Source: SAR92 bacterium BACL16 MAG-120619-bin48
GTDB lineage: Bacteria; Pseudomonadota; Gammaproteobacteria; Pseudomonadales; Porticoccaceae
Assembly (NCBI GenBank): GCA_001438605.1
Contig: LIDE01000009.1
Location: 26,001-90,000 of the forward strand
Length of the DNA stretch: 64,000 bases
Reading direction: 5' to 3'
Position 1 is the stretch's first letter. Each line of letters starts with the position of its first letter. A program made the translations under genes and the position numbers. Shown here in pieces: positions 1-9,237 of the stretch. Under the pieces are notes generated by a model. The model was not told the DNA's origin. It worked only from the letters and a program-made list of their open reading frames with translations, and ran no database searches.

Positions 1-758
1 CCATTAATAGACCGCATGGCCTCATTCAGCGCGGCCTCTGCCTGTGGCACGTCGATACCAATAACCTTTGCTCCATCCCGCGCGAGCACTTGGCTGATGG
101 CGAGCCCAATACCGCGAGCAGCACCGGTGACAACTACCGTTTTGCCTGCGAGCGGCCGCACCCAATCGGCCGTCATCTCTGCAATCGGTTTGGCTACCGT
201 CAACACTTGCGCATTAAGGTAAGCGGACCCCGCGGAGAGCAAAAACCGCAACGGCGCCTCCAGAGCTGTATTGCCGCCGCGGTCGACGCAAATAAGGTTA
301 GCTGTGGCCCCTTTGCGGCCAATTTCTTTTGCTACAGATTTGATAAAACCGACTAAACCACGCTGCACCGTTGCATAAGTGGTGTCCTTTAGCGCATCCG
401 GTTTATGACCGATAACAATCACTCGCCCACTCTCTGCCAATGACTTTAGATGCCGACTAAAAAACTCATGCAGTTGACTGCTCTCTTCAGCACTACGAAT
501 ACCGGATGCATCAAAAACAAGACTGCCCTTCACCGCGTCGTCCGTATTCGCTAGCTTAATATCTGTTGTTGCCAATGTATTGGCGATCTCTTTGGCAAAC
601 ATTGCGCCTTGGCTGCTGCCAGAAAAAACATGGCCCGATACGCGATGAGGATGGGAGGCGTCTTCACGCTGCAGATGTACCGGGGTGGGCAGTCCGAGCG
701 CATCAAAAATGGATTTGGTGAGGCTCGCATTGGCGAGTTCTAAATAGCGATCAGTCAT
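1..758 (-). CDS. 3-oxoacyl-ACP reductase, FabG4 type (5' part; runs off the left edge)
   Basis: About 252 residues can be read before the window ends. The protein begins TDRYLELANASLTKSIF after Met. The first ~200 residues form the flavodoxin-like N-terminal domain typical of the long (about 450 aa) FabG4 class. The SDR domain then opens with the cofactor motif VVVTGAARGIGLA near residue 206. Family role: NAD(P)H-dependent reduction of 3-oxoacyl thioesters or the reverse oxidation. The ATG at 758 has AGGA about 9 nt upstream. The gene diverges from a FadI-type thiolase, so the two probably act on the same 3-oxoacyl/3-hydroxyacyl-CoA substrates. The catalytic Tyr-Lys lies outside the window. 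Confidence 0.85.
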   Translation of the reverse strand, partial: MTDRYLELANASLTKSIFDALGLPTPVHLQREDASHPHRVSGHVFSGSSQGAMFAKEIANTLATTDIKLANTDDAVKGSLVFDASGIRSAEESSQLHEFFSRHLKSLAESGRVIVIGHKPDALKDTTYATVQRGLVGFIKSVAKEIGRKGATANLICVDRGGNTALEAPLRFLLSAGSAYLNAQVLTVAKPIAEMTADWVRPLAGKTVVVTGAARGIGLAISQVLARDGAKVIGIDVPQAEAALNEAMRSIN

Positions 759-972
759 GTTTTTATGTCCTTTCAACGAGGTCGTCATAGCGCTTGTCAG
801 CAGCGGCTGTAAAGTGTAACCGGAGACGTCACAACACCATTGGCCGAGATGCCAAATTATAAGCAGTGAAGCGCCAATGGTCGCGCGCAGCGGGCTTGTT
901 ATTGTGCCATATCAATACTGTTTGGTGTCATAATGCGCCTAACCTGAAACAACAAAACTCGGACTATTCCCT

Positions 973-2253
973 ATGAGCACAATACGCAGAGTTGCCATTA
1001 TTGGCGGAAACAGAATTCCTTTTATGCGCAGCAACACCGCTTACAGCGAGGCCAGCAATATGGATATGCTGTCAGCCACCCTTCAAGGGCTTGTTGAGCG
1101 CTTTAACCTTCATGGTGAGCGTCTGGGTGAAGTCGCTGCAGGTGCCGTAATGAAGCACTCGCGCGATTTCAATATGGCACGTGAGGCCACCCTAAACTCT
1201 GGATTATCGTTAGAAACACCCGCCTACGATGTCCAGCAGGCCTGTGGTACGGGTCTTGAAGCGGCTATTCTCGTGGCCAATAAAATCGCGCTAGGACAAA
1301 TTGATGCAGGTATTGCAGCGGGCACCGACACCGCCAGCGACGCGCCTATCGCGCTCAATGAAAAATTTCGTCGAATGATGCTTGACCTCAACAAGGCCAA
1401 AACCGCTGGTGAGCGACTGAAAATCCTACTGCGTTTCCGTCCCAGCTTTATTGTTCCAGCCATCCCGCAAAATGCTGAGCCACGCACGGGCTTGTCTATG
1501 GGCCAGCATTGCGAAATCATGGCAAAACATTGGCAGATCAGTCGAGAAGCGCAAGATGAGTTGACCTGGCACAGCCACCAAAATTTACTCGCCGCCTATA
1601 ATGAGGGCTTTTTTGACGACCTTATCAGCCCATTCAACGGTGTTGCCCGCGACGGCATTATGCGTGACACGCCATTGGAAAAATTAGCCAAACTCAAACC
1701 CGCTTTCGATAAGCAAAACGGCACCTTAACCGCGGCCAACTCCACCACGCTTACCGATGGCGCCGCCGCCGTGCTTCTGGCCAGTGAGGAATGGGCAGCA
1801 GCGCGCAACCTGCCGGTTCTGGCCTATTTGTCATTTAGCGAAGTGGCTGCCGTTGATTTCTATTCTCAGGGCGAGCAGAGCGAAGGTCTATTAATGGCGC
1901 CCGCCTATGCAGTGCCGCGCATGCTAAAGCGCGCCGGTATCAGCTTGCAGGATTTTGATTTCTATGAAATCCACGAGGCATTCGCTGCACAGGCGCTGTG
2001 TACTCTAAAGGCTTGGGAAGATGCAGATTTTTGTCAAAACAAACTGGGATTGGAGCAACCATTGGGCAGTATCGACCGCAGCAAACTCAATGTGAAAGGC
2101 TCAAGTGTCGCGACCGGACATCCATTTGCGGCGACTGGACCAAGAATAATTGCAACTTTAGCAAAAATATTGGAACAAAATGGCAAAGGCCGTGGTCTTA
2201 TCTCTATCTGCGCCGCAGGTGGCCAAGGTGTGACGGCCATACTCGAGATATAA
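973..2253 (+). CDS. fadI: acetyl-CoA C-acyltransferase (thiolase, FadI-like)
   Basis: This 426-residue thiolase cleaves 3-oxoacyl-CoA to acetyl-CoA plus a shortened acyl-CoA (the last step of beta-oxidation), or condenses in reverse. The nucleophile is Cys91 in QQACGTGLEA. HEAFAAQ, GHPFAATG and the second Cys motif CAAGGQG are all present and in family order, so it looks intact. Length and the long insert near residues 120-160 fit the FadI subgroup rather than the ~390 aa FadA/PhaA group. The ribosome-binding site is weak. A structured-RNA candidate and a strong terminator follow the stop. Substrate range cannot be read from sequence. Confidence 0.88.
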   Translation: MSTIRRVAIIGGNRIPFMRSNTAYSEASNMDMLSATLQGLVERFNLHGERLGEVAAGAVMKHSRDFNMAREATLNSGLSLETPAYDVQQACGTGLEAAILVANKIALGQIDAGIAAGTDTASDAPIALNEKFRRMMLDLNKAKTAGERLKILLRFRPSFIVPAIPQNAEPRTGLSMGQHCEIMAKHWQISREAQDELTWHSHQNLLAAYNEGFFDDLISPFNGVARDGIMRDTPLEKLAKLKPAFDKQNGTLTAANSTTLTDGAAAVLLASEEWAAARNLPVLAYLSFSEVAAVDFYSQGEQSEGLLMAPAYAVPRMLKRAGISLQDFDFYEIHEAFAAQALCTLKAWEDADFCQNKLGLEQPLGSIDRSKLNVKGSSVATGHPFAATGPRIIATLAKILEQNGKGRGLISICAAGGQGVTAILEI

Positions 2254-2311
2254 GCTTGCAAGAAACAGTCTATGAAGCCTCAATGACAAGAGGTTTAGGG
2301 AAATAGATACA

Positions 2312-2416
2312 GAGCGACATTAACGCTCGAGGAGATCGGCGCAGTTCCCACGGTATAACGTGGGCCCGGTTCCTCCCCGAAGGGGTCTTACGATTGGATA
2401 TGTAAGACCCCTTTTT
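2312..2416 (+). ncRNA. candidate structured small RNA ending in an intrinsic terminator
   Basis: Three consecutive hairpins are visible. GAGCG/CGCTC spans 2312-2328. A longer arm (GAGG..GATCGG at 2329-2339 with CCGGTTCCTC at 2366-2375) encloses a perfect CCCACG/CGTGGG helix at 2347-2364. The terminator stem covers 2382-2411. CCCC at 2375-2378 can also pair with GGGG at 2382-2385, so an alternative fold competes with the terminator. No ORF follows on this strand, because the next gene is convergent. It could be a stand-alone sRNA or a processed 3' UTR of the thiolase mRNA. I do not recognise a known RNA family. Confidence 0.42.
2382..2416 (+). terminator. intrinsic terminator after the thiolase/RNA candidate
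   Basis: Perfect 10-bp stem GGGGTCTTAC/GTAAGACCCC with a 10-nt loop, followed by five T residues. The opposite strand lacks a T-tract, so it works for plus-strand transcription. Confidence 0.9.
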
Positions 2417-2496
2417 AATGTCCCAAGCTAAATACCAGCACCCTTTGTGACGCTAGTGCCAGTCGCTCAAGACACTAAAACTTAAGGCCACTAAAA

Positions 2497-3843
2497 CTAA
2501 AGACCAATAACAACAAACAGCACAGCGGCCATCGCACCCGCGATCAGGGCATAGGGCAACTGGCTGAGCGCATGTTCCATAACGCCTGTGCCGGAACTCT
2601 GGGCCACCAAGACCGTTGAGTCACTGTAAAAACAGGCGTGGCTGCCAAAAGAACTTGCCGACAACAACGCACCAATCATCAACGGAATAGACACATCCAT
2701 GCTGACCGCTAAGGGAATAAAGATCGGAATGGCAATGGCAAAAATGCCCCATGACGAACCTGTCGCAAAGGCCAGCAGCGACATCACCACAAAGGTCATA
2801 AGCGGCAGCATCAAGGGCGACATAAGTGGGCGCAGCGATTCGATCACGTACTGAGGCAGGCCTAACTGATCATTTACGGCTTTAAACATAAAGGCACAAA
2901 TTACCGTTCCTAGGGGCGGCAACATTATCTTAAAGCCGTTCATCACCGCTTCGAGGGCCCCTTTTCCGGAAATTAATTTCTGCGCCACCAGGAAGGGAAT
3001 GGTTACTGCGAGAGTCACGATAATGCCCTTCAGCAGGTCTATATCGAAGTAGATTGAGAAGCCGATGAGAGAAATGAGTGGCAACAAGAAAGTCCAGAGA
3101 TTCGCATTGCCCGCTGGTTCATCTGCATGATCTTCAAAATCAACCACATCGGTAAGCGACAGCTGTCCTTTCTGAGCCATCGCTTCGGCGTGCTTCATCG
3201 GCCCGAGCAGAGGAAATCTTCCGGTGGCAACCAAGGGAACCAAAATCACCGCAATCCACGCATAAAACATGTAGGGAATACCGGAAATGTAGAGGCTCAA
3301 CCCACCGCCACTGCTCGCTGCGCCGGCATCTTCAAGCAGCGCAGCAAAATACACCGCCCAGGTTGAAATCGGCACAATCACACAGGTGGGGGCCGCGGTT
3401 GAATCCACCACATAGGACAACATGGAGCGCGACACTTTAAATTTGTCAGTCACTTTTTTCATCGATGAGCCGATGGCAATGGCATTGAGATAGTCATCAA
3501 TAAAAATCGCCATTCCCAAGAACCATGTGACCAGCAGGGATTTATTGCGCGTGTTGGCTTTTCGCGCCATGTTCTGAGCGAAAGCTGTTGCAGCCCCCGT
3601 TTGAATAAGCAGCATGATCAAACCGCCCATCAAGCCACAGACCATGATCACCCAACCAATAGTTTCATCTGCCATAATCTCAAGCGAAAGATCAGCAACA
3701 CCGCCGATAACGGCCGTCGGATCAATAAACAACAGACCCGACACCACACCCGCCAGCAGTGAGAAAATAGGACGGTGGGTAATCACCGCTAAGGCCACGA
3801 CAATCAACGTTGGTATTAGGCTTAAAGCACCGTAGGTTTCCAC
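2497..3843 (-). CDS. nhaC: Na+/H+ antiporter, NhaC family
   Basis: This 448-residue, strongly hydrophobic integral membrane protein has about 11-12 predicted spans. It shows features of the NhaC/ArsB-like superfamily: a central charged segment FIDDYLNAIAIG and a C-terminal SFGSHACFYSDSTV stretch. Likely role: exchange of external protons for internal Na+ (or another cation or amine) at the inner membrane, in keeping with a marine setting. The start is GTG with GGGAG 5 nt upstream. It stands 196 bp downstream of an alpha/beta hydrolase gene, so it may have its own promoter. Transported ion is by family analogy only; some homologues exchange organic solutes. Confidence 0.83.
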   Translation of the reverse strand: METYGALSLIPTLIVVALAVITHRPIFSLLAGVVSGLLFIDPTAVIGGVADLSLEIMADETIGWVIMVCGLMGGLIMLLIQTGAATAFAQNMARKANTRNKSLLVTWFLGMAIFIDDYLNAIAIGSSMKKVTDKFKVSRSMLSYVVDSTAAPTCVIVPISTWAVYFAALLEDAGAASSGGGLSLYISGIPYMFYAWIAVILVPLVATGRFPLLGPMKHAEAMAQKGQLSLTDVVDFEDHADEPAGNANLWTFLLPLISLIGFSIYFDIDLLKGIIVTLAVTIPFLVAQKLISGKGALEAVMNGFKIMLPPLGTVICAFMFKAVNDQLGLPQYVIESLRPLMSPLMLPLMTFVVMSLLAFATGSSWGIFAIAIPIFIPLAVSMDVSIPLMIGALLSASSFGSHACFYSDSTVLVAQSSGTGVMEHALSQLPYALIAGAMAAVLFVVIGL

Positions 3844-4039
3844 ATCAACTCCCAGGTTGTTGTTTTTGTTGGCGCAATAATACAGACAATTTACCGCGTC
3901 TGTCTCTACCCAATTTACGCCGTTTTGCGCAGATAACGCTGCAACAATAAGAGACTAAAATGAAAGGCTAAAAACAGTTGCCTCTCGCGGAAAAATAATC
4001 GCTACTGCGAGCACAAACAAGAATAGATACACTGCACCA

Positions 4040-5023
4040 CTAATGAGCCTGCGCCATATTTTCGATAATTAAATCGCAAAACCGCGACAGCAGCGGCTCT
4101 GGCAGCGTGTGCCCCATACCGTCGAACAGTTCGAGTCGCGCGTGGCGAATATGCTTGGCTGTATCGATACCTCCACTGACGGGCACAAGACAGTCTTGCG
4201 TGCCATGAATAATCAGCACAGGCACCTTGATCGACTTCAACAGCGCAACACGATTGGGCGCGGCACTAATCGCCGCCATTTGGCGCCTATAACCTGCGGG
4301 ATTGCTCGAGCGCTTATGCTCCGCTACAACCACGGCTCTAATTTCATCGTCGCTTTGCGGATACGCGGGGCTGCCAATCATCTGCCAAGTCTCAACGGCA
4401 ATATCCAAGGCTGTCTGCGACTTCGATCTGGGTTTCAGCATTTGCAGTATCACCTTGGTGGAAGCAGTGCCAACCCCGCGAACGCCGCTGGTCGACATAA
4501 TTGAGGTGAGTGACAGAATGCGGTCGGGATAGCGCGCTGCGGCGATTTGGCTGATCATGCCGCCCATGGACATACCGACAATATGGGCCGACTGAATACC
4601 CAGCGCATCGAGAAGCCCAATAGTGTCCGCCGCCATATCGTCGAGCTGATACGGTACCTTGAAGCGCCAGCCTAAGCGACGCATAAGGAAGAGCTTGAAC
4701 AATCCCGGGGCTGCCTGACCATCCATTTTGTCGGTTAACCCAATATCGCGATTATCAAACCGAATAACGTGAAACCCTCTATCGGCCAATTCTTGGCAAA
4801 ATGATAGAGGCCAGCGCACCAGCTGGTTGTAGAGCCCCGCCACCAACAATAGGGTTGGATTCTGCGCGTCGCCAAACGTCTCGTAGGCCATGCGCAGACC
4901 GTTAGAGTGCACAAATTGAGTGCTCGCCACGGTAACGCCGAGGCTCTTTGAGTTGTGTTCTGGAATCATTATTTTTCCAACCGGTGTGACAGCATGAGCA
5001 GGTGCCCGCTCCGAGCAAAACAC
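4040..5023 (-). CDS. alpha/beta hydrolase
   Basis: Alpha/beta-hydrolase fold with the nucleophile elbow GMSMGG (Ser), an acid in HGTQDCLVP and a catalytic His in GMGHTLPEP. Oxyanion-region residues lie in LLLVAGLYNQ. Length is 327 aa from the GTG at 5023, but an internal ATG at 4969 (MIPEHNSK, preceded by GGA) may be the true start, giving about 309 aa. It follows the alkylsulfatase by 10 bp (from GTG) and is probably cotranscribed with it and the SDR. It is likely an ester or lactone hydrolase in the same lipid pathway. The substrate is unknown. Confidence 0.8.
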   Translation of the reverse strand: MFCSERAPAHAVTPVGKIMIPEHNSKSLGVTVASTQFVHSNGLRMAYETFGDAQNPTLLLVAGLYNQLVRWPLSFCQELADRGFHVIRFDNRDIGLTDKMDGQAAPGLFKLFLMRRLGWRFKVPYQLDDMAADTIGLLDALGIQSAHIVGMSMGGMISQIAAARYPDRILSLTSIMSTSGVRGVGTASTKVILQMLKPRSKSQTALDIAVETWQMIGSPAYPQSDDEIRAVVVAEHKRSSNPAGYRRQMAAISAAPNRVALLKSIKVPVLIIHGTQDCLVPVSGGIDTAKHIRHARLELFDGMGHTLPEPLLSRFCDLIIENMAQAH

Positions 5024-5033
5024 CGCGGCATCG

Positions 5034-7016
5034 CTAGGGCGTCACAATATTAAAGCTATCGTTCGATGCGCCCAGTAGCGAAAAGAACGTTATTAAGCGC
5101 AAGACGCTACCATCCACTTTTAATGCATCACTTTTGATCATATCGAGAACGCTAACCTGCCCGCCCACCAATCCGAGGAACATGGATTTTGTCAGGGTTA
5201 AACTGGCATCGGCCTTTGGATCGGTCGCCGCCTCGCGATAATAGAGTACGGAATTGCGCACTTGCAGAACGAAGTTTTGATCGAGATCGCTAAAGCGGAT
5301 ATTAATCACCAGCGCTTCACCCTCCGCCTTGTCCGCATCGAGCTTGACTGATAGCGCCTTCATAAATTCAAGCAATGGCACTTCGTTTAAAAACGCGGCT
5401 GACGATGCTACCGAACGCATTTTTGGCGGGCCGTTTTCCAATTCGTCAACGCCCATCAAATAGATATCGCGCCAGAGCGAAGATTCCGCCTGATAACCCA
5501 ACTGTCGATAAGCGTCTGCCAACATGGCCTTGGCTGCGCGGTTATCCGGATCGGCGAAAACCACATGGTTCAACACCTCAGCCACCCAGCGATATTCGCC
5601 GCGCGCTTGATAAGCCGCCGCTTTGCTCAAAATGGCATCTGCCCCACCCATAAATTCGACATAGTGTTCAGCAGCATGCAGCGGCGGCAGTGGATCTAAA
5701 TTCGCTGGATTGCCATCGTACCAGCCAAAATAGTGTTGATAGACTGCGCGACTGTTGTGACTCAATGTGCCGTAGTAACCGCGCAAGTGAAAATTACCTG
5801 CCAAACTTTTCGGGAGCTTGAGGGCTGCAGCAATCTCTCTAGGCGTGTAGCCAATATTGGCTAACCGCAGTGTCTGGTCGTGGGTGAAGCGATACATATC
5901 CTGCTGCTGTTGCATTTGCGTGATGATGCGCTCATGCCCCCAGGTCGGCCAGTGGTGAGAATTAAAGAACACCTCAACCTGATCGAGGCGATCAATGGCT
6001 TCGCCAATATAGTTGCTCCACAGCAGTGCATCGCGCACTTTAGCGCCGCGCAGCGTCAGCACATTGTGCATGGTGTGACTGAGAACTTCAGCGCCGCAGA
6101 AAGCCTTCCAGCGCGGTAAGTAAAAAGTCATTTCAGCGGGTGCTTCAGAGCTCGGCATGTTGTAAAACTCAAAATCAACACCGTCGACAACAAGATTGAC
6201 CTGACCTTTATCGATAACCACATTGGGCTGCAAAATCGAGGTGCTGCCGAAAATGACCTGCTTGCCTAAACCGGAATCCACATGACCGGTAGCAGACTTT
6301 TCTAAGGCGCTGCCATAGATGCTGGCTGCCCGCCGCATCATGGTCGGGCCGGCCATTACATTCTCGCTGGTCGCTTCAGCAATAAACCCCTCGGGGGCGA
6401 TGATTGGGATATTTTTTTCAGCGGCATCCTGTGCCGAGAGTATGCCGACAGCGCCGCCAAAGTGATCGACATGGCTGTGGGTGAAAACAATCGCCGAAAC
6501 AGTGATCTTACCCAACTGCTGCTCAGCAAAGGCCATCGCGGCCGTGACAGTTTCAATGGTGGTGAGAGGGTCGACAACAATCCAACCAGAGTCCCCTTTG
6601 ATTAACGTGAGGTTGGCAAGATCGAAGCCTCGCAACTGATAGATGCCCTCTTCAACCTGGAACAACCCGCGAATATTGTTCAGTTTCGCCTGTCGCCAGA
6701 GACTGGGATTGACCGTGGCCGGCGCATCTCCCTGCAAAAAATCGTAGTCGGAGGCATCCCACATTTTCTCGCCAGCGGCACTGACAACAACGTCCCCAGA
6801 GGCAGCGGCGATCAAACCGCGGCGAGCGTCATCAAAATCTTGCTGCGCCGCCAAATCCAGCGTTTCCGCCATCCGCTGATGACTCGCTACGGTGTGCTCA
6901 CTAGCCTGTAACTTATCACTAGTTGGCGTCGCAGAACGATCGCAGCCCGTGACAAACACCATGGTAGCAAGCACCAGTGCAGATACTCTTTTTTTGCTCA
7001 ATCCGATCTGAAACAT
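5034..7016 (-). CDS. alkylsulfatase, metallo-beta-lactamase fold, predicted lipoprotein
   Basis: This 660-residue member of the SdsA1/BDS1 alkylsulfatase family hydrolyses primary alkyl sulfates to fatty alcohol plus sulfate. Order of parts: an N-terminal lipoprotein signal with lipobox VTGC (Cys about 25); an MBL domain with the zinc motif THSHVDHFGG near residue 179 and further His/Glu ligands downstream; an alkylsulfatase dimerisation region; and a C-terminal SCP2-like domain (about residues 530-660). The lipobox suggests membrane anchoring instead of free secretion, which is less usual for characterised members. The adjacent SDR could oxidise the released alcohol, and the surrounding beta-oxidation genes would take the product. 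Confidence 0.88.
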   Translation of the reverse strand: MFQIGLSKKRVSALVLATMVFVTGCDRSATPTSDKLQASEHTVASHQRMAETLDLAAQQDFDDARRGLIAAASGDVVVSAAGEKMWDASDYDFLQGDAPATVNPSLWRQAKLNNIRGLFQVEEGIYQLRGFDLANLTLIKGDSGWIVVDPLTTIETVTAAMAFAEQQLGKITVSAIVFTHSHVDHFGGAVGILSAQDAAEKNIPIIAPEGFIAEATSENVMAGPTMMRRAASIYGSALEKSATGHVDSGLGKQVIFGSTSILQPNVVIDKGQVNLVVDGVDFEFYNMPSSEAPAEMTFYLPRWKAFCGAEVLSHTMHNVLTLRGAKVRDALLWSNYIGEAIDRLDQVEVFFNSHHWPTWGHERIITQMQQQQDMYRFTHDQTLRLANIGYTPREIAAALKLPKSLAGNFHLRGYYGTLSHNSRAVYQHYFGWYDGNPANLDPLPPLHAAEHYVEFMGGADAILSKAAAYQARGEYRWVAEVLNHVVFADPDNRAAKAMLADAYRQLGYQAESSLWRDIYLMGVDELENGPPKMRSVASSAAFLNEVPLLEFMKALSVKLDADKAEGEALVINIRFSDLDQNFVLQVRNSVLYYREAATDPKADASLTLTKSMFLGLVGGQVSVLDMIKSDALKVDGSVLRLITFFSLLGASNDSFNIVTP

Positions 7017-7077
7017 GATGAGGAATCCTTTTTTCTTAATCTAATAATGGTGACAATTTTTTGGTTGGCGCTTCTCG

Positions 7078-7884
7078 CTAGGGGCGCAAAAACAGCGAGA
7101 ATTTCACCGGCAGCAGGCGACTCAAATAGTCCATCACATTAGAACCTTTACCCACTTTTATGCGCACCTTGCGCTTTCGCACACCGGTGAGAATGTCACT
7201 CGCCGCTTCGTCTGCGGTGGTCCAAAACCACGCTTCCGTCTTCGCCAACGCTTCCTCGGCCTCTTCGGGGCTCTGCTCTACCGCTGTGCGTCGCGCATTT
7301 TTCGCGATGGACGTTTTTATTCCAGAGGGAAAGGCGCAGGCAATATGCATATCTTTGCCGAGAAACTCAGCTTCATGACGCAGCGCATCGGTAAAGCCGC
7401 GGACAGCGAACTTTGAGCTGCAATAAGCTGTCTGAGTAGGCACGGTAAATAAACCAAACACACTGGAGACGTTGACGATACACCCGCGCTCAGATTGCGC
7501 CATGATGGGCCCAAACGCTTTGCAGCCGTGCACAACACCCCAGTAATTAATATCCATCACCCAACGCATATCCTCGAGAGACGCGTCCTTAAATAAAGCC
7601 CCTAGGGCAACGCCAGCATTATTTATCAGTAAATTAACCTGCCCGTGTTGGCTAACCACATCGCTGGCGAAAAGCTGCATAGCCTGCCAATTGGCGACAT
7701 CGACACAGTGCAGGGACACCGTCACATCGGACCGGAGGAGTGTTTTTGTCTCATCGAGACCCGCTCTGTTAATATCGGCGAGGGCAAGATGACAGCCTTG
7801 AGTGGATAACTGAATCGCCAGGGCGCGGCCAATACCGGAACCGGCACCTGTAATCACCGCGACTTTGTTGTTGAAATTTTTCAT
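7078..7884 (-). CDS. short-chain dehydrogenase/reductase
   Basis: Classical SDR of 268 residues: cofactor motif TGAGSGIG near the N-terminus, structural NNAG, and catalytic Ser with YCSSK (Tyr-x-x-x-Lys). ADIN after the second strand (Asp at the cofactor-selectivity position) favours NAD(H). It is the first gene of a probable SDR-alkylsulfatase-hydrolase transcription unit, 61 bp upstream of the sulfatase. That position makes it a candidate alcohol dehydrogenase for fatty alcohols released from alkyl sulfates. This is context inference; the SDR family is too broad for substrate assignment. Confidence 0.82.
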   Translation of the reverse strand: MKNFNNKVAVITGAGSGIGRALAIQLSTQGCHLALADINRAGLDETKTLLRSDVTVSLHCVDVANWQAMQLFASDVVSQHGQVNLLINNAGVALGALFKDASLEDMRWVMDINYWGVVHGCKAFGPIMAQSERGCIVNVSSVFGLFTVPTQTAYCSSKFAVRGFTDALRHEAEFLGKDMHIACAFPSGIKTSIAKNARRTAVEQSPEEAEEALAKTEAWFWTTADEAASDILTGVRKRKVRIKVGKGSNVMDYLSRLLPVKFSLFLRP

Positions 7885-7909
7885 CTATCAGCCTTTTTTA
7901 TTATTAGAA

Positions 7910-7944
7910 AACAGCCCCGAGTCTATTGCAGGCTCGAGGCTGTT
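7910..7944 (-). terminator. probable terminator-like hairpin between thiolase and SDR
   Basis: Stem AACAGCCCCGAG / CTCGAGGCTGTT with one mismatch and an 11-nt loop. On the minus strand it is followed by TTTC only, so termination may be partial. Confidence 0.5.
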
Positions 7945-7978
7945 CTTTGATCGGCTTTCTATTTTTACGCTATCGTCT

Positions 7979-9160
7979 TTAGCACACTTCAAAGAGGCCC
8001 GCAGCACCCATGCCGCCACCCACACACATGGTGACAACCACGTACTTAACACCGCGACGCTTACCTTCCATCAAGGCGTGAATAACCATCCGCGCACCGC
8101 TCATGCCAAATGGGTGGCCAATTGAGATCGACCCGCCATTGACATTTAAACGCTCCATAGGAATGCCCAGCTTGTCGCGGCAGTAAATCACCTGTACGGC
8201 GAAGGCTTCGTTCAGTTCCCACAGGCCAATATCATCCATCTTCAATCCTGTACGCTGCAGCAACTTGGGGATTGCGTAGACAGGGCCGATACCCATTTCG
8301 TCGGGTTCGCAGCCTGCCACAGCCATACCGCGGTAGATACCCAGCGGCTCCAGATTGCGCTGGGATGCCAATGTGCTGTCCATCAAAATAACCGCAGCAG
8401 CACCGTCAGACAACTGAGAGGCATTACCGGCAGTAATGGTTCCACCATTGCGCACGGCTTTAAGGCCAGACAGATTTTCTAGGGTGGTACCTGGACGATT
8501 GCCCTCGTCTTTCGTCAGGGTAACTTCCTGTTGCGTCACTTCACCGGTTTCACGGTTGGTGACATTCATGGTCGCTGTCACGGGCACAATTTCGTTGGCA
8601 AATAAATCGGCTTCCTGTGCCGCTGCCGTGCGCGTCTGAGAAATCAGTGCATATTCGTCTTGGGCTTCGCGGGAAATATTGTAGCGCTTGGCGACCACTT
8701 CAGCCGTATCGAGCATGGGCATATGAATAGCGGGCGCATGTTTCATGGCTAAAGGGTCGGCGACGCGATAGGTGTTGAAATGTTCGTTCTGAATCAAGCT
8801 GATACTTTCACAACCACCCGCAAGCACAACAGGAGCGCCATCAAACATAATTTGCTTGGCACCGGTCGCGATTGACATCAGACCGGACGAGCACTGACGG
8901 TCAATAGTCATGCCCGAGACAGTCAAAGGCAACCCAGAGGCCAGTGCTACCTGACGGCCAAGGTTCATGGTCTGCGTGCCCTGCTGCATCGCGGCCCCCC
9001 AGATACAGTCGTCAATTTCGGCGGGGTCAATGCCGGCACGCTGCACCGCGGCAGTCACGGCGTAAGAGCTCATGGAGGGCGACTCAAGGTTATTAAATGC
9101 ACCACGGAAGGCTTTACCAATGGGCGTGCGAGCGGCTGATACAATTACGGCTTCTTTCAT
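7979..9160 (-). CDS. acetyl-CoA C-acyltransferase (thiolase II family)
   Basis: This thiolase of 393 residues has nucleophile Cys90 in [11 protein letters not shown], the NEAF motif, [10 protein letters not shown] and the C-terminal [10 protein letters not shown] start it at the ATG at 9160 ([18 protein letters not shown]), the family's normal N-terminus. A longer reading from 9205 adds 15 residues with no family match. The gene lies downstream of an MFE-2-like dehydrogenase and a MaoC hydratase on the same strand. The three would perform hydration, oxidation and thiolysis of enoyl-CoA. Substrate could be straight-chain or branched. Confidence 0.88.
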   Translation of the reverse strand: MKEAVIVSAARTPIGKAFRGAFNNLESPSMSSYAVTAAVQRAGIDPAEIDDCIWGAAMQQGTQTMNLGRQVALASGLPLTVSGMTIDRQCSSGLMSIATGAKQIMFDGAPVVLAGGCESISLIQNEHFNTYRVADPLAMKHAPAIHMPMLDTAEVVAKRYNISREAQDEYALISQTRTAAAQEADLFANEIVPVTATMNVTNRETGEVTQQEVTLTKDEGNRPGTTLENLSGLKAVRNGGTITAGNASQLSDGAAAVILMDSTLASQRNLEPLGIYRGMAVAGCEPDEMGIGPVYAIPKLLQRTGLKMDDIGLWELNEAFAVQVIYCRDKLGIPMERLNVNGGSISIGHPFGMSGARMVIHALMEGKRRGVKYVVVTMCVGGGMGAAGLFEVC

Positions 9161-9237
9161 AACGGGGTCCTTAATCAATAATAATGTGATGAGGGCTGAA
9201 GGCAACCGCCGCCAGCCGTCGGAATTTACTCGATCAG

